From the NCBI RefSeq assembly GCF_963677565.1, contig NZ_OY781981.1, positions 3,464,001-3,528,000 of the forward strand: a DNA stretch of 64,000 nucleotides, in the 5' to 3' direction. A program made the translations under genes and the position numbers. The notes beneath the pieces are model-generated. The model searched no databases. It was not told where the DNA came from and was given only the letters and a program-made list of their open reading frames with translations. This document shows, in pieces, positions 43,640 through 54,500 of this stretch; the first letter of the stretch is position 1, and every line of letters starts with the position of its first letter. This stretch comes from an uncultured Draconibacterium sp. (lineage in GTDB: Bacteria; Bacteroidota; Bacteroidia; Bacteroidales; Prolixibacteraceae).

Positions 43640-45154
43640 ATGGTAAAACCTAAAAAAATGAAAAAAATGAAAGTTAAAATAATATTAGCAGGACTTTTAT
43701 CCATTCTATTTACATCCTGCAACGAGTCTTTTCTGGATATCCCTTCAGAAGAGGCGTTAACAACGACCGTATATTTTCAAACGGAAAATGATTTTCAGGC
43801 TGCAGTTAATGGAACGTATGCCGCAATGCGCCAATGGTTTGGATCTGGCGGAGATGTATCAACTACTCCTTTGATTCTTATTGGTGATATTCATTCCGAT
43901 AATTCAAGATATGCCCTAAATCCAAATTATCGTGCTACTACCGGACCGGAAACTTCAGCAGATTTCGTGCCTGAAACTACCATGTTTTCAAGTTATTGGA
44001 ACGATTTTTATAATTGGATTTCACGCTGTAATCAAATTATATCAAGAATCGATGAGGTAGAAATTGATGCTGATGCAAAAGCTAATCTTAAAGGTCAAGC
44101 CCTTTTTATGAGAGCATACAGCTACTGGTGGCTAGTTCGTTTATACGGTGATGCTATTTTACACCTTGATCCGGTATCTACACTTGAGGAGACCAGTAAA
44201 GCCCTGTCACCCGAAGCAGATATTAAAGCACAAATAATTCTTGATGCTTCAGAAGCGGCCGGTTTATTACCCGGAAAAGCTGCACAGGAAGCCGGAAGAG
44301 TAACAAGTGGTACAGCTTATATGCTTTTGGCCGATCTTCATATGTGGTACGGCGAATGGGCTGAAGCAGAAACCGCGTTAAAAAACATAAGTGGTTATTC
44401 TCTAATGGATAATTATGCCGACGTTTTTGATCCGGCGAATAAAAATAATTCTGAATCCCTCTATGAAATTCAGTTTTCATCATCATCATCAGATTACGCG
44501 AGTTACTTTACCTACATGTATTTTCCTTATCCAACTTCGGCAGATGTGCTTGCTCAATGGACGGGAATTAGTAATCCACAGGATTTAACAAGGGGAGAAA
44601 TGTTTAATACACCAACTCCCGAATTGATTTCTGCCTATGAAGATGGCGACGAGAGATTTGCAGCCTCTATAATGTATATCGACGATGCTAATGGTGTAAC
44701 ATTTCCAATGTGTATCAAATATTTGCACACGCATTCAACATACTGGCAATCTGATGATAATCTGCCTATTTACCGTTATTCAGAAGTACTGTTGTACCTA
44801 GCCGAAGCCGCTAATGAGCAGGGAAGAACATCGGAGGCTCAAGGTTACTTAAATCAGGTTAGAAACAGAGCCGGTTTGGAAAATACAACCGCAGCTACTC
44901 AAACTGAACTTCGCGATGCAATTATAAATGAAAGACAAGTTGAATTTGCTTTTGAAGGAAAACGTTGGTGGGATTTGGTTCGAACAGGAAGAATGCAGGA
45001 AGTAATTTCTGCCTACGGTGCCCGGGTAATCGCTAATCCTGAAAATTATTATTTCCAGGGAGGTTATCTTCCGGTGGCTAGTGCTTTTACTGATACCAGA
45101 ACTAAGTTCGAATTACCTGACAGTGAAAAATTGTATAATCCTAATATCGATTAA
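43640..45154 (+). CDS. SusD/RagB-family surface glycan-binding lipoprotein (locus B)
   Basis: A 504-residue lipoprotein (lipobox FTSC, Cys27) that binds substrate over the SusC channel. Family features are NDFQAAVNGTYAAM, WISRCNQIISRID, GQALFMRAYSYWWLVRLYGD, YRYSEVLLYLAEAANEQG, INERQVEFAFEGKRWWDLVR and the end LYNPNID. Only two bases separate it from the susC stop, so the pair is tightly coupled. ATG codons at 43658 and 43667 are alternative starts with intact lipoprotein signals. A strong terminator follows, so the downstream enzymes are a separate unit or depend on read-through. Confidence 0.95.
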   Translation: MVKPKKMKKMKVKIILAGLLSILFTSCNESFLDIPSEEALTTTVYFQTENDFQAAVNGTYAAMRQWFGSGGDVSTTPLILIGDIHSDNSRYALNPNYRATTGPETSADFVPETTMFSSYWNDFYNWISRCNQIISRIDEVEIDADAKANLKGQALFMRAYSYWWLVRLYGDAILHLDPVSTLEETSKALSPEADIKAQIILDASEAAGLLPGKAAQEAGRVTSGTAYMLLADLHMWYGEWAEAETALKNISGYSLMDNYADVFDPANKNNSESLYEIQFSSSSSDYASYFTYMYFPYPTSADVLAQWTGISNPQDLTRGEMFNTPTPELISAYEDGDERFAASIMYIDDANGVTFPMCIKYLHTHSTYWQSDDNLPIYRYSEVLLYLAEAANEQGRTSEAQGYLNQVRNRAGLENTTAATQTELRDAIINERQVEFAFEGKRWWDLVRTGRMQEVISAYGARVIANPENYYFQGGYLPVASAFTDTRTKFELPDSEKLYNPNID

Positions 45155-45166
45155 TATGCAGCAAAA

Positions 45167-45197
45167 AGAAAAAGGGAATTTTCCCTTTTTCTCTTTT
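45167..45197 (+). terminator. Rho-independent terminator after susD (locus B)
   Basis: A 12-bp perfect stem AGAAAAAGGGAA (45167-45178) with TTCCCTTTTTCT (45181-45192), then CTTTT. Confidence 0.85.
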
Positions 45198-45287
45198 AAA
45201 ATATTCTTTATTAATTTCATCAATTAAATTAACTATTTCCTTGAAATGCTGGTTTTTAAAGAATACCTAAACTAAATTAAAACTATT

Positions 45288-48200
45288 ATGAACCACATGA
45301 ATCTTCTCAACGGATTTCAAAAAACTTATCTAAATTACGCAGCAATTATTTTGGTGGCAATTACAACCTTATTCGGGTGTAGTAGTAACCAAAATACAGT
45401 TAACAATTTAACTGTTGAATACACCACAACACCTTTAGGAATTGATGTAAAACAACCGCGTTTTGCCTGGCAAATGCAAGCCCCGAAAGGCGTTCGCGGA
45501 ATGTCCCAAACGGCTTACAAGATTGAAGTAAAAAATTCATCAGGTGATGAGGTCTGGAATTCGGGTAAAGTAAGCCGCAGCACTGCCCTTGCCATTAAAT
45601 ATGAAGGAGAAAAACTTCAGCCCAAAACACGTTACAACTGGACAGTTAGCGTTTGGGATAACAACGGAGAAGAGCATTCAGCTTCATCGTGGTTTGAAAC
45701 CGGACTGATGAATCCGAACATTTCAGCCTGGGAAGGTGCCCAATGGATTGGCGGCGGAGATGATGACCTCGTATTCTGCGCCGATTATCAGCTGATATTC
45801 AGAATGAAATACGGACTTACCATTGGTGAAGGCAGCTCAAAAGCTGCATTGGTTTACGGAGCCAACGATATGCGGCTAATGGATAAATACAAAAATATTT
45901 ACCAGCTCGAAAACAAAGAAAATGAGAGTTACATTAAACTTGAGCTAGATGTTTCTGACGTGAACGGTTCAGCAAATGGATTGGCAAAGTTCAATGTATA
46001 TCGTGCTGGTTATGCGCCGGATGATAATCCAGATGTACCTTTCAAAACATTCAATATAAAATCAACAGTAATCAATTCGGGAAATAAATACGCCAAACAC
46101 AACATTGAATTTAAAAGTACATTCGGTCAAATTACAGTCAGTATTGACGATAACGATGAATTTTTTGTAAAAGAAGAAGCAGATGAACCACAGGATGGAA
46201 GAGCAGCATTTAGGCGACGTAATAGTGGGGCATCGGTAAATTTAAATCCTGTTGGATCAGGTGGAAATTACATTCCTTTTGGTATGGTATGCGATATGGG
46301 TTTTGCAATGGATGCCGGACAAAAAGCAAGCTTTTCAGATGTTGAGGTTTTTAACGATCGTATGCCCAATAATACGCTCTTCAAAGAAGATATGTCGGGC
46401 AGTTACAACGGTATTTTTGCGGGTGGTGTTGAAGTTATAAACAATGCCTACGTTGTTGACGGAGGCGCTGATGGAACTTTCATTGTTGCTGATCCGAGCC
46501 GGAATTCAACACCCATGTTGCGCACTGAATTTACTGCGGCTAAAAAAGTTGAAGCAGCACGTTTATACGTTACGGCGAGGGGGATTTACGAAGTATTTAT
46601 CAATGGCGGGAAAGTTAGCGACGACTACTACAATCCGGGACAAACGCAGTACAATAAATCGCATTTTTATCAAACCTACGACGTAACTGAAATGATCCAA
46701 AGCGGCGAGAATGCCATGGGTGCCATGTTAGCCGAAGGTTGGTGGAGTGGTTTGCTTAGTTTCGGTTCAATCTGGAATCACTTTGGCGACCGCCAGTCTT
46801 TGCTGGCCAAGCTTGAAATTAGCTACGCTGACGGAACAAATGAGCTGATCACTTCGAATGATACAGATTGGAAATATTACAGTGAAGGCCCGATCAAATA
46901 CAGTAGTTTAGACCTTGGCGAAATATACGATGCAACAAAAGAAGCTACTATTGATGGCTGGTCAACCGTCGGTTTCGATGATTCAAACTGGCAACAGGCC
47001 AATGAAGTTACGCTCGAAGGAACATCGTTCTCAGGAGAAGAACGCGAGTTTACCGGTGCGGTGACCTACTTTAACTACGATGATTTTAATCTTATTGGTC
47101 AGATTGGGAACAATGCAGGAGAGTACAAAAAACTGGTTGCCAAAAGTGTAGAAGAGGTTCGCCCGGGCGTTTATGTTTACGACATGGGCCAAAACTTTGT
47201 TGGGGTTCCAAAAATTACCCTGGCCAACGGAACTGCGGGAGATACAATGGTATTACGTGTTGCCGAAATACTTTACCCCGATCTGCCTGAATCAGGAGAC
47301 AACGTTGGAATGATAATGACGGAAAATTACCGGGCAGCTCTTTGTCAGGACATTTATATTATGAAAGACGGCGCACAGGTTTTCCAACCCAAATTTACTT
47401 CTCGTGGTTACCAGCTTATCGAAATCACCGGTATCGATGAGCCGCTTCCGCTGGAGGCAGTTGAAGGTGTTGCTATCAGTTCCATTTTAGATCTTACTGC
47501 AGAATACAACACTTCAAATTCTAAAGTAAATCAACTATGGTCGAATCTGTGCTGGTCGAACGTAGATAACTTCCTAACCATACCAACCGATTGCCCACAA
47601 CGTAACGAACGAATGGGTTGGTCAGGTGATATTTCCGTATTTTCACGCACTGCTACTTATGTTTCCAATTCTAATCAATTCCTGCGCCGACACATGTTTG
47701 CTATGCGGAATGTACAAAAGGAAAGCGGAAAATTCACCGATGTAGCACCAATTGGCGGTGGTTTTGGTGGTGTACTTTGGGGAAGTGCAGGAATTACTGT
47801 TCCGTGGGAAGCATATCAACAATATAACGATGTAGCCATGTTGGAAGAGCATTACGATGCAATGGTTGCCTATATCGATTACCTCGAAACAACCTTAGAT
47901 CCGGAAACCGGAATAACCAGCGACGGACAGTTGGGTGACTGGCTGGGACCTCAAAATAATGCACTTGGGACGCCTTACCTGACAACTGCTTATCATGTGT
48001 TTGATTTATATATCATGAAAAACGTAGCTGAGGTTTTAGGAAAAGAAGAAGATGCTTCCCGTTTTGAGGAAATGTATCAGGAGCGAAAAGCTTTCTTCAA
48101 TAAAACCTTTATCAACGAAGAGGGCAAAACCTTGGGACTCGTAGGCGGAGGTCGTGGTTTTGGCCCCGTGGGACCTGCAAAACCAGAATTTAAGCTTGCC

Positions 48201-48917
48201 GATACACAAACATCGTACGCAGTTGGTTTAGCCTTGGGAGCTTTTGATGATAAAGTAATTTCAGAAATGGCTGAAAACCTGGCCACAACAATCGAGCGAC
48301 GAAATACAGATGATGATGGTGTGCTCCGTCCTCAATATTCATTAATGACCGGTTTTATTGGTACTGCCTGGGTAAGCAAAGCCCTTTCTGATAACGGTTA
48401 TATCGAACAAGCCTATAAATTGCTGCAAAATAATCAGTACCCATCGTGGTTGTATTCCATCGATCAGGGAGCAACATCTATTTGGGAGCGCCTGAATGGT
48501 TACACGGTTGAAAACGGTTTTGGCGGAAACAACAGTATGAACTCATTTAACCACTATTCGTTTGGAGCCGTTGGGCAATGGATGATGGCGTATTCACTGG
48601 GTATTCAACGCGATGAACCGGGATTTCAAAAATTCATTCTGCAACCAACACCCGATCCAACTGGTGAAATGACATGGGCTGAAGGTTATTACGACTCGAT
48701 GTATGGAAAAATATACAGCAAATGGGAAGTTAAAGATGGTCAATTAACTTACGCGTGTTCAGTTCCGGCAAACACTTCGGCTACCTTGTATTTGCCTGCA
48801 GCGTCTGCAAGCAATATTATCGATTCGGATGGCTGTGAACCTGTTGGCTTTGAAAATGGGAAAGCCTCTTTTGAATTAAAATCGGGGAGTTACAAGTTTA
48901 TCGTTTCCACTGAATAA
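45288..48917 (+). CDS. GH78 alpha-L-rhamnosidase with an inserted N-terminal domain, lipoprotein
   Basis: A 1209-residue lipoprotein (lipobox LFGC, Cys31). Order of domains: an N-terminal Fn3-like module (VEYTTTPLGIDVKQPRFAW, about 40-145), then the start of the usual beta-sandwich (GAQWIGGG), interrupted at about 160-390 by an extra beta-rich domain resembling concanavalin-like lectins. The sandwich resumes at PMLRTEFTAAKKVEAARLYV, and the (alpha/alpha)6 domain follows with DCPQRNERMGWSGD. Asp768, Glu774, Trp778 and Asp781 match the catalytic-site spacing of Streptomyces-type GH78. GATSIWERLNG holds the probable general base. It should release alpha-L-rhamnose. The usual GH78 of this type is about 880-1050 residues, so the insertion accounts for the extra length. 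Confidence 0.93.
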   Translation: MNHMNLLNGFQKTYLNYAAIILVAITTLFGCSSNQNTVNNLTVEYTTTPLGIDVKQPRFAWQMQAPKGVRGMSQTAYKIEVKNSSGDEVWNSGKVSRSTALAIKYEGEKLQPKTRYNWTVSVWDNNGEEHSASSWFETGLMNPNISAWEGAQWIGGGDDDLVFCADYQLIFRMKYGLTIGEGSSKAALVYGANDMRLMDKYKNIYQLENKENESYIKLELDVSDVNGSANGLAKFNVYRAGYAPDDNPDVPFKTFNIKSTVINSGNKYAKHNIEFKSTFGQITVSIDDNDEFFVKEEADEPQDGRAAFRRRNSGASVNLNPVGSGGNYIPFGMVCDMGFAMDAGQKASFSDVEVFNDRMPNNTLFKEDMSGSYNGIFAGGVEVINNAYVVDGGADGTFIVADPSRNSTPMLRTEFTAAKKVEAARLYVTARGIYEVFINGGKVSDDYYNPGQTQYNKSHFYQTYDVTEMIQSGENAMGAMLAEGWWSGLLSFGSIWNHFGDRQSLLAKLEISYADGTNELITSNDTDWKYYSEGPIKYSSLDLGEIYDATKEATIDGWSTVGFDDSNWQQANEVTLEGTSFSGEEREFTGAVTYFNYDDFNLIGQIGNNAGEYKKLVAKSVEEVRPGVYVYDMGQNFVGVPKITLANGTAGDTMVLRVAEILYPDLPESGDNVGMIMTENYRAALCQDIYIMKDGAQVFQPKFTSRGYQLIEITGIDEPLPLEAVEGVAISSILDLTAEYNTSNSKVNQLWSNLCWSNVDNFLTIPTDCPQRNERMGWSGDISVFSRTATYVSNSNQFLRRHMFAMRNVQKESGKFTDVAPIGGGFGGVLWGSAGITVPWEAYQQYNDVAMLEEHYDAMVAYIDYLETTLDPETGITSDGQLGDWLGPQNNALGTPYLTTAYHVFDLYIMKNVAEVLGKEEDASRFEEMYQERKAFFNKTFINEEGKTLGLVGGGRGFGPVGPAKPEFKLADTQTSYAVGLALGAFDDKVISEMAENLATTIERRNTDDDGVLRPQYSLMTGFIGTAWVSKALSDNGYIEQAYKLLQNNQYPSWLYSIDQGATSIWERLNGYTVENGFGGNNSMNSFNHYSFGAVGQWMMAYSLGIQRDEPGFQKFILQPTPDPTGEMTWAEGYYDSMYGKIYSKWEVKDGQLTYACSVPANTSATLYLPAASASNIIDSDGCEPVGFENGKASFELKSGSYKFIVSTE

Positions 48918-48928
48918 ATCTCCTTTAA

Positions 48929-48962
48929 ACTCCGTAATTCATCCTTATTTGAATTACGGAGT
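48929..48962 (+). other. Perfect 13-bp hairpin after the GH78 gene
   Basis: ACTCCGTAATTCA (48929-48941) pairs with TGAATTACGGAGT (48950-48962), with an 8-nt loop. No T-run follows (GAAAAAGTG), so it may be an mRNA-stabilising 3' hairpin rather than a classic terminator. Confidence 0.65.
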
Positions 48963-49025
48963 GAAAAAGTGTGTTAATCCAAACTATGGACTGAATTTTA
49001 ATTACCAATTCAATAAAAACTAATC

Positions 49026-51533
49026 ATGAACCTGTTAAAAAAACAAGTTTTATCTCTAAAAAGTCTGTTGTTTGCGGGATTGTTCGTAAGCGTATTTACC
49101 TTGTTTTTGGGCTGTAATAAACCGGTAAATTATCCACTTACCACTGAAACTCTGGGAGCGGGAAACGTTAAATGGACTGAAACACAGACTCCCGACGGCT
49201 GGATGCTGGTAACAAACGAAGAGGGAACTTCCCTTGGTTATTCAAAAAAATCGGGACTTCAGTTATTACAGGTTGACGGCTTTGCATTTAAAGACCTGAA
49301 CCGCAATGAAATGCTTGATATGTTTGAAGACTGGCGCCTGGACTTTGAGACTAGAGCAAAAGCCATGGTGAATGAAATTTCGGTGGAAAAAATGATGGGG
49401 ATGAAAATGAATCCATTTGGTGGTTGGATGGTTAATGCAGATTCGCTGGACCATATTATTAAAGAATCGCTGGACCTGGGCCACCGGCAATTGCGGGCAC
49501 CACGAGGCGGTGCAAACGATTCAAAAACAAAGGTAAACTGGAACAACATGGTACAGGAATACATTGAAGGTCTTGAGGATATGGTTTGTTTACCTGCAGT
49601 CTGGATAGACGATCCCCGGTCTGGTGATGTAAGCAGCTGGCCGAGTAACCTTGGTTTAGCAGCTACATTCGATCCGGAAATCGGAGCTCAATATGGTAGA
49701 ATGATGTCGAAAGAATGGCGTGCTATGGGAATATCTATGCAGGTGGCCACACAAATGGATCTTGCGACTGAACCACGCTGGAAACGAATTCCCGGAACAT
49801 TTGGCGAAGATCCTGCCTTGTCGATGGATATGGCCAGAGCGATACTAAACGGTTGGCAATCGACCTACGATGAAGATGGAAATGATTTGGGCTGGGGCAA
49901 ACACAGCGTAAATAACCAAATGAAACACTTTCCGGGAGACGGTGCTGCCGAAGGTGGGCGCGAATCACATACACGCGATGGGGCTTATAATGTATTTCCC
50001 GGCGGTCAGTTTTTTACGCACACATTGCCATTTCTTGCCTGCATGGATTTACCCGGAAAAACAAAAACAGTATCGGCAGCCATGACGAACTATTCTATCG
50101 GTATTGAAGCTGATGGCTCGCCTGTAGGAGGAGAGCGTCTTGCTACAAGTTACAGTACTTACAAAATCAATCATTTATTAAGAGATAAGTACAACTGGGA
50201 TGGTTACATTCTTACTGATTTCGGCATTCTTACCAGCAAGAATTATGGCGTAGAAGATCTTTCTTCCGTTGAAAAAAGGCTGGCAGTTTTGCAGGCAGGA
50301 TGCGATGCTTTTGGAGGTGAAGGTGGAGAAGGACAGGCAAGTATTGATTTAGCGATGGAAGCTTATGAACTCGGAGTTACCGAACTGGGGCAAACTGAAA
50401 TGGATGAGATCATGAAAAAATCGACAGAACGGATTCTCAGAACTCATTTCAATATCGGCATTGTTGATAATCCTTACCTCGATTTTAAAGAAGCAGAATC
50501 TACCTTCATGAAACCGGAACATATAGAGGCAGGGCACCAGGCGCATCTTAAATCGATTGTAATGTTGAAAAACAGCGATGGCATTATTCACAAGGCAACT
50601 CAACGCGCAAAAAAACCGAAGGTTTACATTCCACGGGTATTTGTTCCGGCAACCGGTGGGTGGACGAGGACACCTGCATCTGCTGATCCGGGATTCGATT
50701 TGGAAGCAGCCGAAAAATATTACGATGCAGTTACCGATGCTTTAGCTGAGACATACAGCGGTCCGGTTGATAGAGAAGGAAATCCAACACTTTCGCAAAA
50801 TGATATAATACGGGCATCAAAACAAGAAATAGCTAATTGCGATTTTGCGATTGTAAGAATCAGTAATCCAAAAAACGGAAATCCAACATTTATGGAATCA
50901 GGTGGTATGCGAGATGGACCAGGATCGGAAAGCAGTATAACAGACCGAAAAGAATATACCTATCTGCCAATATCACTGCAATATCGTCCTTATATAGCAA
51001 ATTCAGAATCCGTAAGAAAGGTGTCGCTTGGGGGAGACATGATAGAAGTAAAGGAGAATAGTATAAAAAAAGTAGTAAAGGAGAATCGATCGTATTTTGG
51101 AAAAACGGGAATTATAACCAACGAACCTCATTTAAATCTTGTGCTGAATACCGCAGCCGTAGCAAAAAAAACAATTGTCGTATTAGACATGTCAAATCCA
51201 ATGGTTTTTACGGAATTTGAGAGTGAGATTGATGCAATATTAGTAGGATTTGGCGGAAACAGAGCAGCTAATGTTCCCGATAATGCATTCCTTGAAATCA
51301 TTTCTGGTCAGCTAGAACCGTCAGGCTTGCTACCGCTTCAAATGCCGGCAAATATGGAAACAGTAGAGGCACAGTTTGAAGATGTGCCACGGGATATGGA
51401 GTGTCACGTGGATAGTGAGGGTAATCGTTATGACTTTGCATTCGGTTTGAATTGGTCGGGTGTAATTAAAGACGCACGCACTGCTAAGTACGATGTTGCC
51501 CCAATTATTGGCGAAACACCGTTTAAAAACTAA
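49026..51533 (+). CDS. GH3 beta-glycosidase, lipoprotein (copy 1)
   Basis: An 835-residue lipoprotein (lipobox LFLGC, Cys30). After an extra N-terminal stretch comes GFAFKDLNRNEMLDMFEDW, a degraded EF-hand-like loop (the Gly of the loop is replaced by Glu). The GH3 TIM-barrel domain has the substrate-contact motifs EPRWKRIPGTFGED and MKHFPGDGAAEGGR, and a nucleophile in YILTDFG (Asp398). The alpha/beta sandwich domain follows (VVLDMSNPMVFTEFESEID) and ends soon after FAFGLNWSG. The C-terminal FnIII domain common in GH3 beta-glucosidases is missing. It should remove a beta-linked glucose, xylose or similar sugar; the specificity is not evident. It shares its layout with the protein at 57354. 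Confidence 0.9.
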   Translation: MNLLKKQVLSLKSLLFAGLFVSVFTLFLGCNKPVNYPLTTETLGAGNVKWTETQTPDGWMLVTNEEGTSLGYSKKSGLQLLQVDGFAFKDLNRNEMLDMFEDWRLDFETRAKAMVNEISVEKMMGMKMNPFGGWMVNADSLDHIIKESLDLGHRQLRAPRGGANDSKTKVNWNNMVQEYIEGLEDMVCLPAVWIDDPRSGDVSSWPSNLGLAATFDPEIGAQYGRMMSKEWRAMGISMQVATQMDLATEPRWKRIPGTFGEDPALSMDMARAILNGWQSTYDEDGNDLGWGKHSVNNQMKHFPGDGAAEGGRESHTRDGAYNVFPGGQFFTHTLPFLACMDLPGKTKTVSAAMTNYSIGIEADGSPVGGERLATSYSTYKINHLLRDKYNWDGYILTDFGILTSKNYGVEDLSSVEKRLAVLQAGCDAFGGEGGEGQASIDLAMEAYELGVTELGQTEMDEIMKKSTERILRTHFNIGIVDNPYLDFKEAESTFMKPEHIEAGHQAHLKSIVMLKNSDGIIHKATQRAKKPKVYIPRVFVPATGGWTRTPASADPGFDLEAAEKYYDAVTDALAETYSGPVDREGNPTLSQNDIIRASKQEIANCDFAIVRISNPKNGNPTFMESGGMRDGPGSESSITDRKEYTYLPISLQYRPYIANSESVRKVSLGGDMIEVKENSIKKVVKENRSYFGKTGIITNEPHLNLVLNTAAVAKKTIVVLDMSNPMVFTEFESEIDAILVGFGGNRAANVPDNAFLEIISGQLEPSGLLPLQMPANMETVEAQFEDVPRDMECHVDSEGNRYDFAFGLNWSGVIKDARTAKYDVAPIIGETPFKN

Positions 51534-51571
51534 ATCAATAATAAACCATAACTTAACGAAAAACTTAGGAA

Positions 51572-54500
51572 ATGTTATCAAATAGAAATATGTATTATAA
51601 ATGGACTTTGCTGCTCAGTTTATCTTTAATCGTGATTTTACAATCATGTAAGCCATCAGATGATCAATTTCGTACTGATCTTGAGCAAAACTTCCTAAAT
51701 CCACCCAATTCTTCAAAACCACGCGTTTGGTGGCACTGGATGAATGGAAATGTCACAAAAGATGGTATTAAAAAAGATTTGGAATGGATGCATCGGAATG
51801 GCATTGGTGGTTTCCAAAACTTTGATGCCGGAATGACAACACCTCAAATTGTTGAGAATCGTTTGGTTTATATGACACCTGAATGGAAAGAATCTTTTGC
51901 CTTTGCAACCAACCTGGCTGATTCGCTAAACCTCGAAATGGCAATAGCCGGTTCACCGGGATGGAGTCAAACTGGTGGTCCCTGGGTAGAAATAAAAGAC
52001 GGAATGAAAAAACTGGTGTGGAATGAAATCCGCATAGAAGGAGGCCGGATTTTTGAAGGTGTTGTGCCGGCACCCAAGGCAACAACCGGAACTTTCCTGA
52101 ATATTCCGCTACAGGATGAGCTTTCAGCTTTTTCCGGAGGGCATAATAAAGCTCCGGAATATTACGATGATATAGCAGTTATTGCTTGGAAACTTCCGAA
52201 AAATGATGTTGACTTGGCAGATTTAAATCCAAAAGTCACATCCAGTGGTGGTAAATTTAATTTGAAACAATTAACGGATGGAGACTTGGGAACTACCAAT
52301 CTTTTACCAGTTGCAAAAAAAGAAGATTACGTATGGATTCAATTTGAATTCGGGCAGTCACAAACAGTAAAATCCATTTCGCTTGTTGGTGGTGGCACGC
52401 GTGAACAATGGGGGAGTCTTCCTCCTGCAAATACCAGAAAATTACAAGTAAGCGATAATGGAGTTGATTTTCGTGAAATTTGTTCACTCCCTTTGGGTGG
52501 GGTGGATAGGCAAACAATATCCTTTCCAGAAACAACGGCCAAATATTTCAGAATACTATTCCAAAATCCTGCAAATACTCCTAATTCAGGAATAGCTGCT
52601 ATGTTTGGTCGGGTACCTGAAATAAAAGGAATAGATATAGCTGAAATTATTCTACATCCGGTAACACGTATTAACCACAGTGAAGAAAAAGCAGGATTTG
52701 CTGCCGAATTTGATTTAGAAGAATATCCAACTCCTGAAACAACTGATTTTATCGAAGCGAAAAATATAGTTGATTTAACCAGTAAACTAAAAGAGGATGG
52801 AACCTTGGAATGGGATGCTCCGGAAGGAAACTGGAAAATTGTACGTTTTGGTTATTCTTTAACAGGAAAAGAAAATCACCCGGCCTCGCCTGAAGCAACC
52901 GGTTTGGAAGTTGATAAACTCGACGCCCGCGCAGTAAAAGACTATTTCGAAAATTATTTAGGACAATATAAAGATGCAACAGGCGGTTTGATGGGTGAAA
53001 AAGGACTGCAGTACATTATCACTGATAGCTACGAAACCGGGAATATGACCTGGACACCAGCCATGGCACAGGAGTTTGAAAAACGTCGTGGTTACAGTGT
53101 AATTCCATGGTTGCCTGTTTTAACCGGAGAGATTATTGAAAGTACCGGAGCCAGCGAACAATTTCTCTGGGACTGGCGCAAAACAATTTCTGAACTGATT
53201 GCTGAAAACCATTACGATCAATTGACCACCATACTTCAACAGTATGGAATGAAAAGATATACGGAAGCGCACGAAAACGGCCGTCTCTATATTGTTGATG
53301 GTATGGATGTAAAGAGAAAAGCAGCGGTGCCAATGTCGGCCATGTGGGTTCCTAACGGTGGTGGCGGCTCTGCTTTGCCAATGGCACAGGCAGATATTCG
53401 TGAATCGGCTTCAGTAGCACATATTTACGGTCAAAATCTGGTAGCCGCCGAGTCGTTGACTGCCGCAGGGTTGAATCAAAATGCGTGGTCGTATTGTCCG
53501 GAAAACCTTAAACCAACGGCTGATCTGGAACTGGCCAATGGATTGAACCGTTTTGTAATCCACACTTCGGTTCACCAACCTGTTGATGATAAAATTCCTG
53601 GTTTGGGATTAATGATCTTTGGTCAATGGTTTAACCGCCACGAAACATGGGCAGAGCAAGCAAAAGCATGGACAGATTATCTGGCAAGGAGCTCGTACAT
53701 GCTCCAGCAGGGAAAATTTGTTGCCGATGTTGTGTATTATTATGGTGAAGACAATAACATAACCGGCTTATTCGGGCACCAGTTACCAGATATCCCTAAA
53801 GGCTATAATTTCGATTTTATCAATCCTGACGCATTAATTAATTTACTGGCTGTTGAAGACCACAAATTGGTAACGCCAAGTGGTATGAGCTACCAAATTT
53901 TGGCACTCGACAAAAATACAAAACGAATGTCTCTGCCTGTTTTACGTAAATTAGCTCAATTGGCCGACAACGGAGCCATAATCGTGGGATCACGCCCTAA
54001 GTATAAAGCTGGTTTACAGGGAGATGTTGACGAATTTAATCGTTTGGTTGATGAAATATGGAAGTCTGGAAAGGAAAACATCCATGAAACTGAAAGTATC
54101 CAACAAGTGTTGACCTCGTTGGATTTGAAACCAGATTTTAGCTATTCTTCAGGTAATAATACTGAATTACTGAATGTTCATCGTAAACTTGGAGATATTG
54201 ATATATACTGGGTAAACAATCGAAGTGATCAGTCCGAATCAGTTCAGGGCACTTTTAGAGTTGAAGGTAAAAAGCCTGAAATCTGGCAGCCAGAAACAGG
54301 TGAAATATCAGAAGTATCCTATCTGATGAAAAATGGAGAAACCACGGTTTCGCTTAATTTGAAACCAAATGATGCTGTATTTGTTGTATTTGCTCAACCT
54401 ACGAATAAAAGTAAACTCGAGCTTCCTGTTGTTCAGGAAAGGGAATTGTTTACCGTTGAAGGTCCCTGGAATGTTTCCTTTCAGCCTGAGCGGGGAGCAC

